Source: Eutrigla gurnardus | Taxonomy: Eukaryota > Chordata > Actinopteri > Perciformes > Triglidae | Assembly: GCA_963514095.1 (NCBI GenBank) | Contig: OY741271.1 | Location: forward strand, 3,915,976-3,979,975 | Length of the DNA stretch: 64,000 nt | Direction of reading: 5' to 3' | In this document: piece after piece, positions 30,550 through 43,200 of the stretch | How positions within the stretch are numbered: position 1 is the first letter of the stretch | Layout of the letters: each line of letters starts with the position of its first letter | Notes under the pieces: model-generated | Database searches by the model: none | Told to the model about the DNA's origin: nothing | What the model saw: only the letters and a program-made list of their open reading frames with translations | Made by a program: the position numbers and the translations under genes

Positions 30550-30900
30550 TCTGACTCCTCTTTTAAGGCATGAAGCCTTCTGAATGCTGCCTGGGTCCTG
30601 GACTACTTCACTAACCGACCTCAGTATGTGAGTAGACTGCAGTTCAACACAGTGGTCTGCAGCACGGGGCAGGGAACCGTCCTGGCTCATTTCCTTTTCA
30701 CCCTCTACATTGCAGACTTCACGTGCAACTCCTCACTGCTACCTCCGTAAGTTCTCTGATGACTCTGCGGTCGTCGGCCTCCTCAGGGACAGGGACGACA
30801 GAGTACAGGGAAGTGAACCTGGACTTTGTGGACTGGTGCAATATTTTCTTTCTAAATTATAGAAAAATGTGACTTCTGAACGTCTGTGGTCACCATGGCT
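30550..30900 (+). pseudogene. non-LTR retrotransposon RT remnant
   Basis: Broken plus-strand frames give SLQFNTVVCSTGQGTVLAHF, LFTLYIADF and KFSDDSAVVGLLRD, corresponding to the RT motifs S-x-G-x-PQG, LFTLY and (F/Y)-x-DD. Several shifts and stops. The family is not resolved. Confidence 0.6.
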
Positions 30901-31262
30901 ACCAGAGCGGTGCCGGTGGAAACAGTCTGGTGGTTGTGTTACATCTTCAGCTTTGAACCAGAAAAGAATGATGAAGTGGTCCAGTGATTGGAGATGACTG
31001 GATGTAGCTCTAACATGGGTAGGTGCAGGTAGCAAATGTGCAATAGAAATGCAGTAGAAAATATGATATCATGATGGTTAATTCAGCACATGGTGGGTTA
31101 TTATGTCTAATGCATTTTAATGTCAGATGGTTGAGGAGGAGCCAATTTAATTAATTTAATTTATTTTGTGCAGTAGTTTAATCTCCCAAACTAAATTTTA
31201 ATCTTAATATATCGTTATTTGAATCTTAATCTTACTGTAAAAGGAACCAGTAACTGAAGCTG

Positions 31263-31595
31263 TTAGATAAATGTAGTGGGCTCAAAGTATGAACGTATCA
31301 GAATTTCTTTTCCAAGCAACTTTTTAAGGTAGATGAGCTCAGTGTAGACATCAGTCCACCTTTCGTGGTAGGTGGTACCACCTAAATGCCTGTTTAAAAC
31401 TATAGCATCAATCCTGCAAACCTTCTTCCACATCTTGTCCGTAGGTGGCGCCATTTCACCATGTCCTCCCAGATACGGTGTCATATGAAGGTGGGTGGAT
31501 GCTCCTCCTCCACCCGTAAAGCCTGGCCTGAGGGCAGTTTGGCCTGGGACTGGAGACTCAGGTGAGTTTAATACAAAGAAGATATCCCCCGACAT
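31263..31595 (-). CDS. unrecognised 110-codon open frame
   Basis: It opens MSGDIFFVLNSPESPVPGQT and closes WTDVYTELIYLKKLLGKEIL IRSYFEPTTFI. No splice signals define it clearly and I cannot assign a family. The C-terminal helix is faintly like the part of LRAT proteins before the catalytic Cys, and it is on the same strand as the PLAAT-like gene 1.8 kb upstream. A decayed paralogue is possible but unproven. Confidence 0.2.
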   Translation of the reverse strand: MSGDIFFVLNSPESPVPGQTALRPGFTGGGGASTHLHMTPYLGGHGEMAPPTDKMWKKVCRIDAIVLNRHLGGTTYHERWTDVYTELIYLKKLLGKEILIRSYFEPTTFI

Positions 31596-31599
31596 GTGA

Positions 31600-32640
31600 G
31601 TGAGAGTGATGATGAGATCTGGACCTAAAAGTTAGATTTCAGTCTTCAGTGTTTTCACTGTTGACTACCAGCCTTCATTTGACCTCAGTGTCGTCTCATT
31701 CATCACAAAACTCACCCAGAACGGACTTCCAAGCAAATAGGATCCAACTATTTTGACAAATCATTATCACTTTACTTCCTTTTATGATTGAATATGTATT
31801 ATGTAATTTCACAACTGTAAAGTGACTGATTCTTTCTTAACTTACCTTGTATTCAGTACACATGTTTCAAGCCAAGTTATACCATGAGATATGTGAATAT
31901 ACCTCTCATTTGTAATGAAAATGATCGTGACAGAGTCCTCTGCAGGGAAAACAAATAATGTGTTCTTTATGACATCTCATTTCTTATGAGCTTGTATTTC
32001 AGCATACAGTATATTTCTCATGAAAAAGTAACAAACTCTAAATGCAATTTGAGGCAATTGTATTTCCATTTTTATGCTACTTTCTACTTCATTACACTTA
32101 AGTCCCTGAGGTTTCAGGGTTTAAGGCTTTAGAGGGGACAGTGGGATTGGGACATTTTCTAATAGACTTCCATGCAATCAGATGTATTTTTGCAAACAGA
32201 GGATTCTGGAGAGACTGGACAGTTTATTGTTGCCGCCTGATGGAAACTGATGTTTTTCTAAAGGATGAAGTAATATCCTCTGTCTTTTCCAATCTGCTCT
32301 TGGCCCAATAGAGGCTGCTGTTCTCCCACTTACTGTCAAACCTACAGACGTGTCCCTGGTTGATCAGCAAAGCATCATCGCCTTCCAGCTGAAACTCTCT
32401 TCTTACCATCATCACCCAGTCTGTGTTCAGAACAGATACTAGCTGATACACACCAGCCACCAACCACAACAACATGTCAAGACCCATATTGAGTTTTGTA
32501 TCATATTCATTTAATTGTTTAAAATAATAATACAATTTAAATACAAGGCATGTTTCTCTTCAAGGGCCAAAAAGGAGGAGTGCAATTTAAAAAAGGGTTT
32601 GGTTTTCATTTCTATTTTGTAAAGCAAAAGACACCAGATA
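31600..32640. other. AT-rich stretch without a supported gene
   Basis: A minus-strand frame at 32224-32535 has a hydrophobic start (MGLDMLLWLVAGVYQLVSVL) but no domain or conserved neighbours that I can recognise. Left uncalled. Confidence 0.4.
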
Positions 32641-32654
32641 ACAGAAACGTATAT

Positions 32655-32730
32655 TCTTATTCTTATTGTAAGTCGCTTTGGACAAAAGCGTCTGCTAAAT
32701 GACCTAAATGTAAATGTAAATGTAAATATT
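32655..32730 (+). repeat. L2-type LINE 3' tail fragment
   Basis: TTGTAAGTCGCTTTGGACAA followed by AAGCGTCTGCTAAATGACC and (AAATGT)n is the characteristic 3' end of fish L2-type LINEs. The same tail ends the larger copy at 39364-39415. Confidence 0.75.
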
Positions 32731-33384
32731 CTGAGACCACAAATAATCAAGTTTAGTAGCAAGTTATTATGATTCAGTACGAGGCGCTGTATGGTAGTCT
32801 AACGTCATGTAGAGATTTAGATTTAGATTCAGTAGCCATGAAGAATGCTTATTCAATAATTTAGCGTTACTTGACTCGTGAATTTCTTGACAGGTCTCAA
32901 CTCAAGTCTAAACATGAGACAAACGTGGCCTTGGCTCCCGGAGCATCTGCCGTTTCTAGCCCAGTGGACTTACTACAAGAGGTCCTTATGAGGTTCATGA
33001 TGAGGATGAGGCCAACGTTTTGCGCTCATGCTAACACAGAAGCAGAATGTAAAACGTGTGTGTCTGTGTGGAGAGTGAAGGAGGAAGTACTCATATCCTT
33101 TCACTGCAGTAAAAGAACTAATACCACAACATGAAAATACTCTACAAGCAAAAGTCCTGCATTCATCTTTGGCAGATTAATTAATAATTCAAAAAAGCTG
33201 CAGCACTTCTTTTCTTGCTACATATTTTCTACTCCACCATCAAGGAAAATCAATCCAACCACACAGAGGGCCAATGTTTAATGTTACATGATTCTTAAAG
33301 TTTATATTGTTCATGTTTCTTCTATCACTTCTTGAATAAATCAATTCATGTCATGAAGTGGAAAACAAAAGAGAATTGGATGGC

Positions 33385-36300
33385 TCATTCTGAATGGTCT
33401 TGAGTAGTTTCTTCGGAGCTGACAATGTCGTTGAAGACTGCAGTTGCCTCTTCACACTCTTTGTTCATGGATCTTATGGGGATCTATAGAGGAATGACAG
33501 AATAACAGTCTCTTATTGGTCCTTAATGTTCAGCAAGGACCTAAAGGTGTATTTCAGACTTCTTAAAGGAGCAGTGTTTAGTAGAGTAGAGATGGAATAT
33601 AATGTCTCAGGCTTGTGATAGATTGTGACCTGCCCAGCTGCCTTTGCCCAATATTTCTCCCTCCTCACCCCTCCTACCCCTCTCCCTTCTTCCTCTGCTG
33701 ATGACTTTGTAACTTACTTTACCAAGAAAGTAAATGACATCAGCTCCTCATTCACTCCTATAACCTCCCAGAAAACATCTCCACTAACTCTCAACTCTGA
33801 TGGCCTTACCAGCTTTAGCCCCCTCACCTCTGAAGACGTTCACGCACTTGTTACTAACCAGTGTTGGGAATGTTACTTTAAAAAAGTAATTAGTTATAGT
33901 TACTCACTACTTGTTCCAAAAAGTAACTGAGTTAGTAACTGAATTACTTTATAATAAAAGTAACTAGTTACCAGGGAAAGTAACTATTTGCGTTACTGTA
34001 AAAAAAGTTGCTTTATGTCAAAGAATTTGGATTTTTCTTGTAATGAGATGGCAAACTGTAGTCTTGTAGTCTACTCCTATAGTCACGTAGCATGTAGTCC
34101 TGTGTATAATAATTGAGATCGCATTCTCCGCACCTCGCATGCGGGAATAATTAAAACTTGAGGAGAAATTATACAGTGGGAGACGCTGTGTCTATCACAA
34201 AACAGGGTCAGAGTGCACAGCAGTAGACATAATGACGGCGAGACCCCGGTGCCTCCACGAGCCGGGCCGTTCATCATCATCATCACCACCGTCTTCACCA
34301 TCCGCGCTCCACAGCTGCACTGGATTCCCGTCCAACACCGCGTGGCCCTCGCGCGCCGCTCAGACCAGCAGCAGCCCCAACTCCGGCTCCAGCTCGCTGC
34401 AAGTTTGCACGTTTCTCCACGGACAACAGGCTGCCGAGACCAGGCACGAGCGGCGCGCAAGCAGAACACGATCCTGACTTTTTTTTTTAACCGACAACTG
34501 ACAAATTCAATTCATAGTAACGCACCGCACTTAACGTTCAGTGGCGATAACGCCGTTGTAACGACGGAAACAGTAATTAGTTAGATTACACCGTTACTGA
34601 AAAAATAACGGCGTTACCTAACGCCGTTCTTTGAAACGGCGTTATTCCAAACACTGCATCTAACCGTGCCACCACCTACTCCCTTGACCCGATTCCCTCT
34701 TCTCTTCTCCAAGACATCTCACACGACATCTTGCCATTCCTCACCACCCTGATCAACTCCTCCCTCACCTCAGGTGTCATTCCAGCGGCAGAGAGACTGC
34801 TACAGTGAAGCTCCTCCTTAAAAAACCCACCCTGGACGCTGCTGACATCCAAAGCTACAGACCTGTATCTCTTCTTTCATTCAAGTCAAGTCAAGTCATG
34901 TTTATTGATATAGCCCATTTCATACACAGAACGGTAGCCCAATGTGCTTCACATAATCATAACAATCACATATTAAAATATATAAAATGTCATAAGATTC
35001 CTCTCTAAAACCTTGGAATGTGCCGCCTACAACCAACTGTCATCCTATCTCTCGACGACAACCTCCTTGACCCTAATCAATCAGGATTCAGGACTGCTCA
35101 CTCCACTGAGACGGCCCTCCTCACAGTGACTGAGTCCCTGCGAGACGCCAGAACCTCATCTAGAGTTCTCAACGGGCCTGAAAATTACAGCCCGACCCGA
35201 CCCGGCCCGCGGGTTTTTAAACCCGAACCCGACGCAGCCCGACACACCAGCATGAATTGTCGGCCCGAACCCGACCCGACCCCGACCTCCTGCGCGCCTG
35301 CATTGTTTTCCTCATACACTTGTTATCACGATAACACGAGTGGATGGACTGAGGCGCGTCCTCCTCTCCTCAATGGTACGGCCAGCCACACTGAACAGTC
35401 TCTCGCTGCTGCTGCTGCTGGCTGGCACACTGAGCACCTGCCGCGCCAACTGAGCCAGTTTAGGATAGACACTGCTGTTGGTCTTCCACCAGCCCAGCAG
35501 GTCCTGGTCGTCACTCATTGTTGGCCTTTGACGGACGTAGCTGTCCACCTCATCCTCGTCTGTTCCCGTCTCACCCAATATATTCTCCCACTGGTCGAAG
35601 CGCGGTGTCTTCTTTGCAGCGGGAGCGGGTGCTGCTGCTGATGTTGACGCATCATCTGTCTCCTGGCTCGCGTCACCTGGGCCTTTTTTATTTTTTATTT
35701 TTTGATGAAATGTGTTTTATAAAAAAAAGGAAGCCCGAGGCCCGACCCGACCCGGCTCATTTGCGTATTTTTTCGGCCCGGACCCGGCCCGAAACTTCGG
35801 GTCCCGTCGGGTTTGTCGGGCTGGACCGACCCGTTGAGAACTCTAACCTCATCCCACTCCTCCGTTCTCATTCTCCTCGAGCTATCTGCTGCATTCGACA
35901 CAGTCAACCACCAAATCCTCCTCTCCACCCTGGCTGAACTTGGCATCAGTAACTCTGCTCTCACCTGGTTCACATCATACCTGACGTATCGCACCTTTCA
36001 GGTCGCATGGAATGGCTCTATGTCCAAACCCTGTTCTCTGGACACGGGTGTCCCTCAAGGCTCAGTATTAGGACCGCTTCTGTTCTCACTATACACCAGA
36101 TCACTAGGTTCTGTTATCACATCGCATGGATTCTCCTACCATTGTTACGCAGATGACACCCAGCTGTTCCTCTCTTTTCCCCCAACCTCTGACACTCACA
36201 TTGCAACTCGCATCTCGGAATGTCTGGCAGACATCTCTGTCTGGACAACTGCACATCACCTCAAGCTGAACCTGAATAAAACCAAACTCCTCTTCATCCC

Positions 36301-39300
36301 GGGGAAAGACTGCCCTCGCATGGACCTGTCGGTCACTGTCGAGGGCATCACAGTATAGCCTTCCTCAACTGCGAGGAACCTGGGTGTAATCCTTGATGAC
36401 CAACTTTCCTGCACCCCTGTGGCCCAATCCTGCAGATTGGCCCTCTACAATATCCGCAGGATTCGGACCTTCCTCACAAAGGATGCAACGCAACTCCTGG
36501 TCCAAGCACTGGTCATCTCCCGCCTTGACTACTACAACTCTCTCCTGGCTGGACTCCCGGCCTCTGCGACTAAACCATTGCAGCGTATCCAGAACGCTGC
36601 AGCACGCCTTGTCTTCAATCTACCCAAATTCTCCCATGTGACCCCCCTCCTCTGTGACCTCCACTGGCTTCCTGTTGCAGCACGCATCCAATTCAAGATG
36701 ATGGCACTGGCCTTCAGGGCCATCAATGGAACGGCACCCATCTACCTTCAAACACTGGTCAAACCACACGCCCCGAAGCGAGCACTTCCCTCCTCTACTA
36801 CAGCTGGCCGGCTAGTACCACCATCGCTGAAATCAAACAAATGTCGCTCAGCAAAGTCCAGACTCTTCTCTGTTCTGGTGCCTCAGTGGTGGAACGAACT
36901 CCCAACCAATGTCAGGACAGCAGAGTAATTTGCCATCTTCCGAAAAAGGCTCAAGACTCACCTGTTCAGACGTCACCTCTATGGGGTCAGTTCAGTCACA
37001 TTAATAATGAATGCACAGAGACGGATTCACAAATGTATTTTGTGATTTATATATAAATGACTCTCTTCTCACAAATACATTTAGTTTTAAATAATAATCC
37101 ATCCATCCATCCATTGTCTACCGCTTATCCTGTATTCAGGGTCGCGGGGGGGCTGGAGCCGATCCCAGCTGTCATTGGGCGAAGGCAGGGTACACCCTGG
37201 ACAGGTCGCCAGTCTATCACAGGGCCGACATGTAGAGACAAACAACCATTCACTAAATGTAATATAAATCCATAAATATATGAATTAAAAAAAATATTTG
37301 CAATTTTCATCAAAAATGTATTTATATGTTGTTACATTTATATACAAACTGTTAAACTTGAATTTAAAAGACGCTTTTCATTTCTGAACTTGTATGCATT
37401 TGTTCGTGAACTGTATTTGTTTGTGGATTTTTGAGACTCTCCTGACGTGGCTGGATTCACAAATGCAACAAGGAACTCTCTGTAGCCAATCATACCCCTT
37501 TTCCACCAACGCGAACCTAGTTCAAGAGCCGGGCCGGTGCCTGTGCTGGTTCGCAGTTGGTTCAACTTGCGAACCGTCCGAGAACCTGTTTGCGTTTCCA
37601 CCGGCTAGAGAGCCCAGAGAGCCACGTCATTACGTCACTGTATACGTCTGAGGTTTCCCCGCAGCGCTCCTTTCAAGCATAGCAGACATGTCTCTTCAGA
37701 AAAAAGTGTTTATTTTGGCAAATAATACAATAACAATAAAATACACAAAATACTAAAATCACAACATTTTTTAAAGTGTAGAACAGTGTGTGATTAATAG
37801 ATCGGAGTGTTTGATGTTTAGTCATCTGCAGGTTGGACCTCCGTTCAATATCGCCGATGTCCGACAGCTCTACAAACACAAACCAGAGAACAGTGGTTTA
37901 ATCATAAACGTGTCCACGACGCTGCAAACACAGATGTTATGTTACGTTGGTAGTTGGAACGTTTAGTGAGCCAACGGCAGTCAGAAAGTGGCATGCTAAC
38001 ATTGTTGTTAGCAATATCACGCTAGCTGGCTAGCTAGCCGGTCGGCTTACATTACCCGAGGAAGCAAAGCCACTAGTTGCTGCAGTTACGAACGTAATCA
38101 CTAGCTTGGTAAACTAAACAGAAATGTGTCGTTGGTTTGCAACGAGGTGAAACATTTTAAAAGTGAAACTTACCGGGAACAGTAACGTTAGTAAAACTCC
38201 GCAGCTGCGTATTTTCCCCCGTTGCCTCGAGCGTTAACCCCGCCCCCAGCCCCTTACGTAAGCCGGGCCTGGTTCCAGCCCAGCAAGGAGTTGGAGCCGC
38301 TCGGGAACCAGTTTTCCAGGCCGAGAGCCGGCTCTTTGTCTGTGGAAACAGGAAGAACTGGTTCGCGATTGGGCATCGGCTCCGAACTGGCCCTCAAAAT
38401 GCCTCGGTGGAAAAGGGGTATCAGATGCCCACGAGGGGTACCTCACCATGGCCAGAGCACAGCTTCTTTGCGCATTTGCGTTAGCTAACTAGTTAGCCAT
38501 AATGCTTTTAGACAACGCATCATAAGCTAACTTAGCTAGCATAATATGATCCTACTAACATCAGAAAACATAACGGTATCGGTCATTTGCTTGCTAAAGC
38601 TTACCTGTTGTTAATGGCTGCAAAAATATGTTACAAGCGAACCATAATAACTAATAGGTAAATTGCTTACTACATTGGTTTCAAAGTGCTGACTATAAGA
38701 GCTAGCTAACGTTAGCTAGCTAATGGATTTAGCTAGCTACAAACAAGCTAACGTTGGCTAGAGAGAGAATAAAATCACTTTTTTAAATACTTTTTGTCCT
38801 TAATTCTTTTACCGAAAAGCCACGCAAAATGCACAGAGAAAAAGCTGTGCTGTGGCCATGGTGAGGTACCCCTCGTGGGAATGCAGTCATGTGTGGCTGA
38901 AAACGAGGGAGGCGCCTGATTGGCTACAGAGAAGGGCGTTCCTTGTTGAAAAAAATGCATTTGTGAATCCAGCCACCTCAGGAGAGTCTCAAAAATCCAC
39001 AAACAAATACAGTTCACGAACAAATGCAAACAAGTTCACAAATGAAAAGCGTCTTTTAAATTCAAGTTTAACAGTTTGTATATAAATGCAACAACATACA
39101 AATACATTTTTGATGAAAATTGCAAATATTTTTTTAATTCATATATTTATGGATTTATATGACATTTATTTAAAACGAAATGTATTTGTGAGAAGAGAGT
39201 CATTTATATATAAATAACAAAATACATTTGTGAATCCTTCTCTGTGCATTCATTACTAATGAGACTGAACTGACCCCATACACCTCGACTCTACATAGCA

Positions 39301-40185
39301 TGACCCACTAACACCCCCCCCCCCCCTCTTTGTTTCGTTTCCTTCTTTTGACAAATGTACTTATTGTAAGTCGCTTTGGACAAAAGCATCTGCTAAATGA
39401 CCTAAATGTAAATGTATAAGCTTGGATTGACTCCATAACTAACTCAATAATATTATATTATACTCAAATATTCGCAATGTTAAATTCATACCTGATTGCA
39501 CACAGCTTTTCCATAGCGTACAAAAGTGGCAAAGTGCTCGCAGTTGAGATTAAAAAGATGATAAGAGAAGTCCTGATCCAGAAGGGCGTTGCAGCGTCGT
39601 CTCATGTCCTCAGAGTCTGATGGTGCAAAGTCGTGGCGGCTGTTACTGATGGACACTTGGGCTCCTTTCGGGACATTCACCTCACTGAGAGGGACTCTGC
39701 GGATCTTGGTCTCTCCAAGAAGAAGGTCACCACACACAGGGAAGAATGCTTGTAGGTGAGTTCGTATGTTGTTCATCAGCTGTCCCTCATCTAAAGAGTG
39801 AGACAGTTTACTTACAGGATGTGCAAACAATCGCAGTTTTCAGTCTCTATCATGTATATAAGAAGTGGACGTAGTCAGCCATTGGTTTTTGGGTGTTGAA
39901 GCTGCGTGTTTGGCATTTTGGCCTTCACCATCTTGGAATTTTTGCAAGGTTGGTAACTACGGGGTTGTAACTACTGGGTAGTAACTACGGGGTTGTAACT
40001 ACGGGGTAGTAACTACGGGGTTGTAACTACGGGGTTGTAACTACGAGGTTGTAACTAGGGTTGTAACTACGGGGTAGTTACTACGGGGTTGTAACTACGG
40101 GGTAGTAACTACGGGGTTGTAACCAGTGGCGGTCCTAGGTTTCATGACACCCTGGGCGAACCTCACCTCTAGCACCCCCCCCCCC

Positions 40186-40219
<34 letters not shown>

Positions 40220-43200
40220 TGGACCCCCCCCTGCCCCCCTGTTCAGACCAGACGGTCGACAAGCGCTTCTGCTCATCTGTTGTTCATTCAGAGCTATTTT
40301 TTTTATCATAACCTCATAAAATAAATATGCCATGTTTCTATAAGAAGTTTGTACACTTCTATTTATCCGTTCAGAGAGAGAGAGAGAGAGAGAGAGAGAC
40401 ACACACACACACAGACAGACAGAGAGAGTGTGTATGGTAGTAGACAGTGTAGATATACAGTTGAAATACACATATTTGTTTATTTACTCTTCACATTTAT
40501 TAAATGTATTTTCTCTTCCTGTTTCCCAGTGCGAGTTTAGATACACAAATATCGCATTTGTCAATTGCGGTATTTTATTTTGAAAATTGCTTTAATTTTG
40601 AAAATTGACCGGTTTGTCCCATGTTTCTTTGTGTGATTTCCTGCCAGAATTGACACGAACGCTCGCGACACACGCAAAAAATAGAGCAGACGCCGAAACG
40701 ATCGCTTCACGGCACGGGGCGGCTGCGCCTATTCGCGGCGCTGTGAACCAGTCTCTCTCAGTATCAGCAGACGCACCTTTTTTTTGTGCGGGCGCTCATG
40801 CCGCCCCTCCACGAATGCCGCCCTGGGCGGCTGCCCATACTGCCCATATGAAAAACCGCCACTGGTTGTAACTATGGGGTTGTAACTAGGGTTGTAACTA
40901 CGGGGTTGTAAGTATGGGGTTGTAACTAGGGTTGTAACTACGGGGTCGTATGTAAGGCGTGGCAACAGCGGTGTGGCAACGGTGGAGTGGCAACGGTGGC
41001 GTGGCAACGGTGGCGTGGCAACGGCGGCGTGGCAACGGCGGCGTGGTGGCAACCTTTCAATCACTAGGTAGCGACGCCCTAAAGCATTCCCTGCTTCTGT
41101 CTGTTGATTCTAATTGGACCATAATTTACAAAATGAACATCATGACTGAAGAAGACTTGAAGCGATTGTGACAATAAAATCCATCCATCCATCCATTGTC
41201 TACCGTTTATCCTGTATTCAGGGTTGCGGGGGGGGGGGGCTGGAGCCGATTTTTGACACACCTGCCCTAGACAGGTCGCCAGTCTATCGAAGGGCCAACA
41301 TGTAGAGACAAACAACCATACACGCTCACATTCACACCTACGGACAATAAAATAATTTTTACAATATTTACTGATCAGTCAAGTGAGAAGTAGGAGGAGT
41401 CACCTCCTGATGGCCAGCAGAGGGAATGCAGGTTTAAGGCATTTCAGCATGGACTTTTCAGAGTTTGCCGTCTTGTCCCAATTTGAATTATTTATCCTTT
41501 AGCTTTTATTCCATCATAGTCATCTCCGACTAAAGTAAATACATTTTCTAGCTGTCCATATCTCCAGTGGAAGCAGTGCTACTGAGCTTTTCAAAAACAA
41601 ATGTAAAGCATATATATATGTATATTTTGGTGAGTTGTGTATTTTTTTTAATATGGGAGATCTCAGAATGATTATTATGGGTTTGTGAAGGTGAGAAGGC
41701 TCCTTGTGAAGATAACAATGTTTCCATGTTTGATTTCTTTCAAGTCTCCTTAAAAAGATACATTTCGATGTTATAGTTCATCTCTTCACTCAAAGGAAAA
41801 TAAAGTGAGAAACTGGACACGTCTAATCCAAACCCAATGAAAGAAATTACATCTGGGGTCCGTTTCACAAAGCAGGTTTAGTGAAAACCTTGAGTTAGTT
41901 AACCCTGAGATGAGGGAAACTCTGGTTTTTCGGTTTTACAAAACCAGTTCAGCATAAATCTGAGTCAGTTACCCGGGTAACATACTCCATGAACCTAACC
42001 TGCTCGCTAGCTTCTAGCAGCTTTGCGTCGGGAGAGAATTTTGATTAGCCTACCTTTCCTTACAATCACATTAGATATTATCTAAACAATATTCTCCGAC
42101 ATTTTCAACATTTCATATCGCGGACATAATCCGCAACCAGATTCTTTGCAGAGCTAGCGTTTTTGCGAACGGGAGATTTATGAAATGTTTAAGTACATTC
42201 CTGTGTTGAAATACCTGCTTATATTTACTGTTTAATATGTGAAATATGATTAAAATCATATGCCTTAGTCAACGTATTTGCGCAATATTCTTATGCTTAA
42301 TTTTCAACTGACACCACTTTCTTTCTGTGCCTGGGGGGATTACACCCAATGGAAATGATAATTTATTTGATGCGCTACTTTGTGAACTACGGGAGTTGAA
42401 CCGCTGTCGCCTGCACCGTGGGCGGCGTTGCTAACCATTACACCACAGTGTTGCTCTGCAAGGCAAAAAATAAAGAGTTATTACCTTTAGATCAATAGAC
42501 TGTTTCATTCAGTTATACACATTAGATCGGGTAGTAATTGTCTGCCACGCCAACTATCGCTACTTTGCTGCAGTTATGTTGCTCCGCTTTCTCAGGATGA
42601 GCTTGTTTTCTACATAAACACTCAGTAATATCTAATAACGCTCTCCGCGTTGCCATGGTGAATCGTAGTATCGGAGCTCCATTGATGATGTCTTTATAGA
42701 GTCGGCAGGCACACGCGGAACTCAGAGTTTACATACTCAGAGTTGACTGAACTAATTCAAAACCGCTGTTCTGAAACCGAAAACTCAGAGTTGCCCATCT
42801 CAGAGTTGGTCAACTCAGAGTTCAGGGTTAGGTTCAGAGTTTGTTGAACCTGCTTTGTGAAACGGGCCCCTGATCACAGGACATTGTTAACCAATAGCAG
42901 GCAGTGAACACTTGTGTAAACAAACTGCAGCAGTTTAATCCTGTTAGTTTTGAGCTATAAGTGAAGCTCAATAGCAGAAAGGACGAAGATATACAGTATA
43001 TCAGGTTTTAATACACACTGCTTGTTAGTCGACAGTAATGCTTTTAGTAGTAGTAATGCTTTACAGATCTATTATAAGAAAAACGTTTGGGTTGCCAGGT
43101 TGTGAAGAAAATGTATCCTCTAACATCACACTTGACATTTTTTTAGCTGTTTGGTTAATAAGGAAAATTCTTAAATTCTGGGAAAAATTAGCTGAACACA

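Larger units (their letters stand above)
36980..39280. mobile_element. long-TIR DNA element (about 400-bp inverted arms)
   Basis: The left arm starts TATGGGGTCAGTTCAGTC and the right arm is its inverse. Similarity runs inward for about 400 bp of AT-rich sequence. CACCTC is repeated at both borders (36974-36979 and 39281-39286). The left arm is split by a SINE tail (37097-37256). A second element (37493-38420) sits between the arms. No transposase is seen, and the superfamily is not assigned. Confidence 0.75.
33610..39415 (+). mobile_element. L2-type LINE with nested insertions, in the PLAAT-like intron
   Basis: Pieces in order are ORF2 linker (33625-33858), linker/RT start (34657-35160), RT (35846-36358), thumb and C-terminal domain (36360-36979), and 3' tail (39281-39415, ending with the CGCTTTGGACAAAAGC tail). 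The breaks are exactly two hAT elements and a 2.3-kb long-TIR element, each with a target duplication. A short SINE-like piece sits at about 34879-34997. Confidence 0.85.

Noticed and set aside
32224..32535. Possible secreted protein with hydrophobic start on minus
   Set aside because: No domain, splice support or neighbour evidence; one hydrophobic segment is not enough.
35018..35641. 207-codon plus frame
   Set aside because: A fusion of L2 ORF2 sequence with the antisense of a hAT transposase remnant across an insertion border.
39958..41055. Repeat-spacer look suggestive of a CRISPR array
   Set aside because: Units are contiguous 14-mers with no unique spacers, in a vertebrate genome.
42384..42458. 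Functional tRNA gene on minus
   Set aside because: Acceptor ends do not pair and it lies within a MITE; kept only as a tRNA-like feature.
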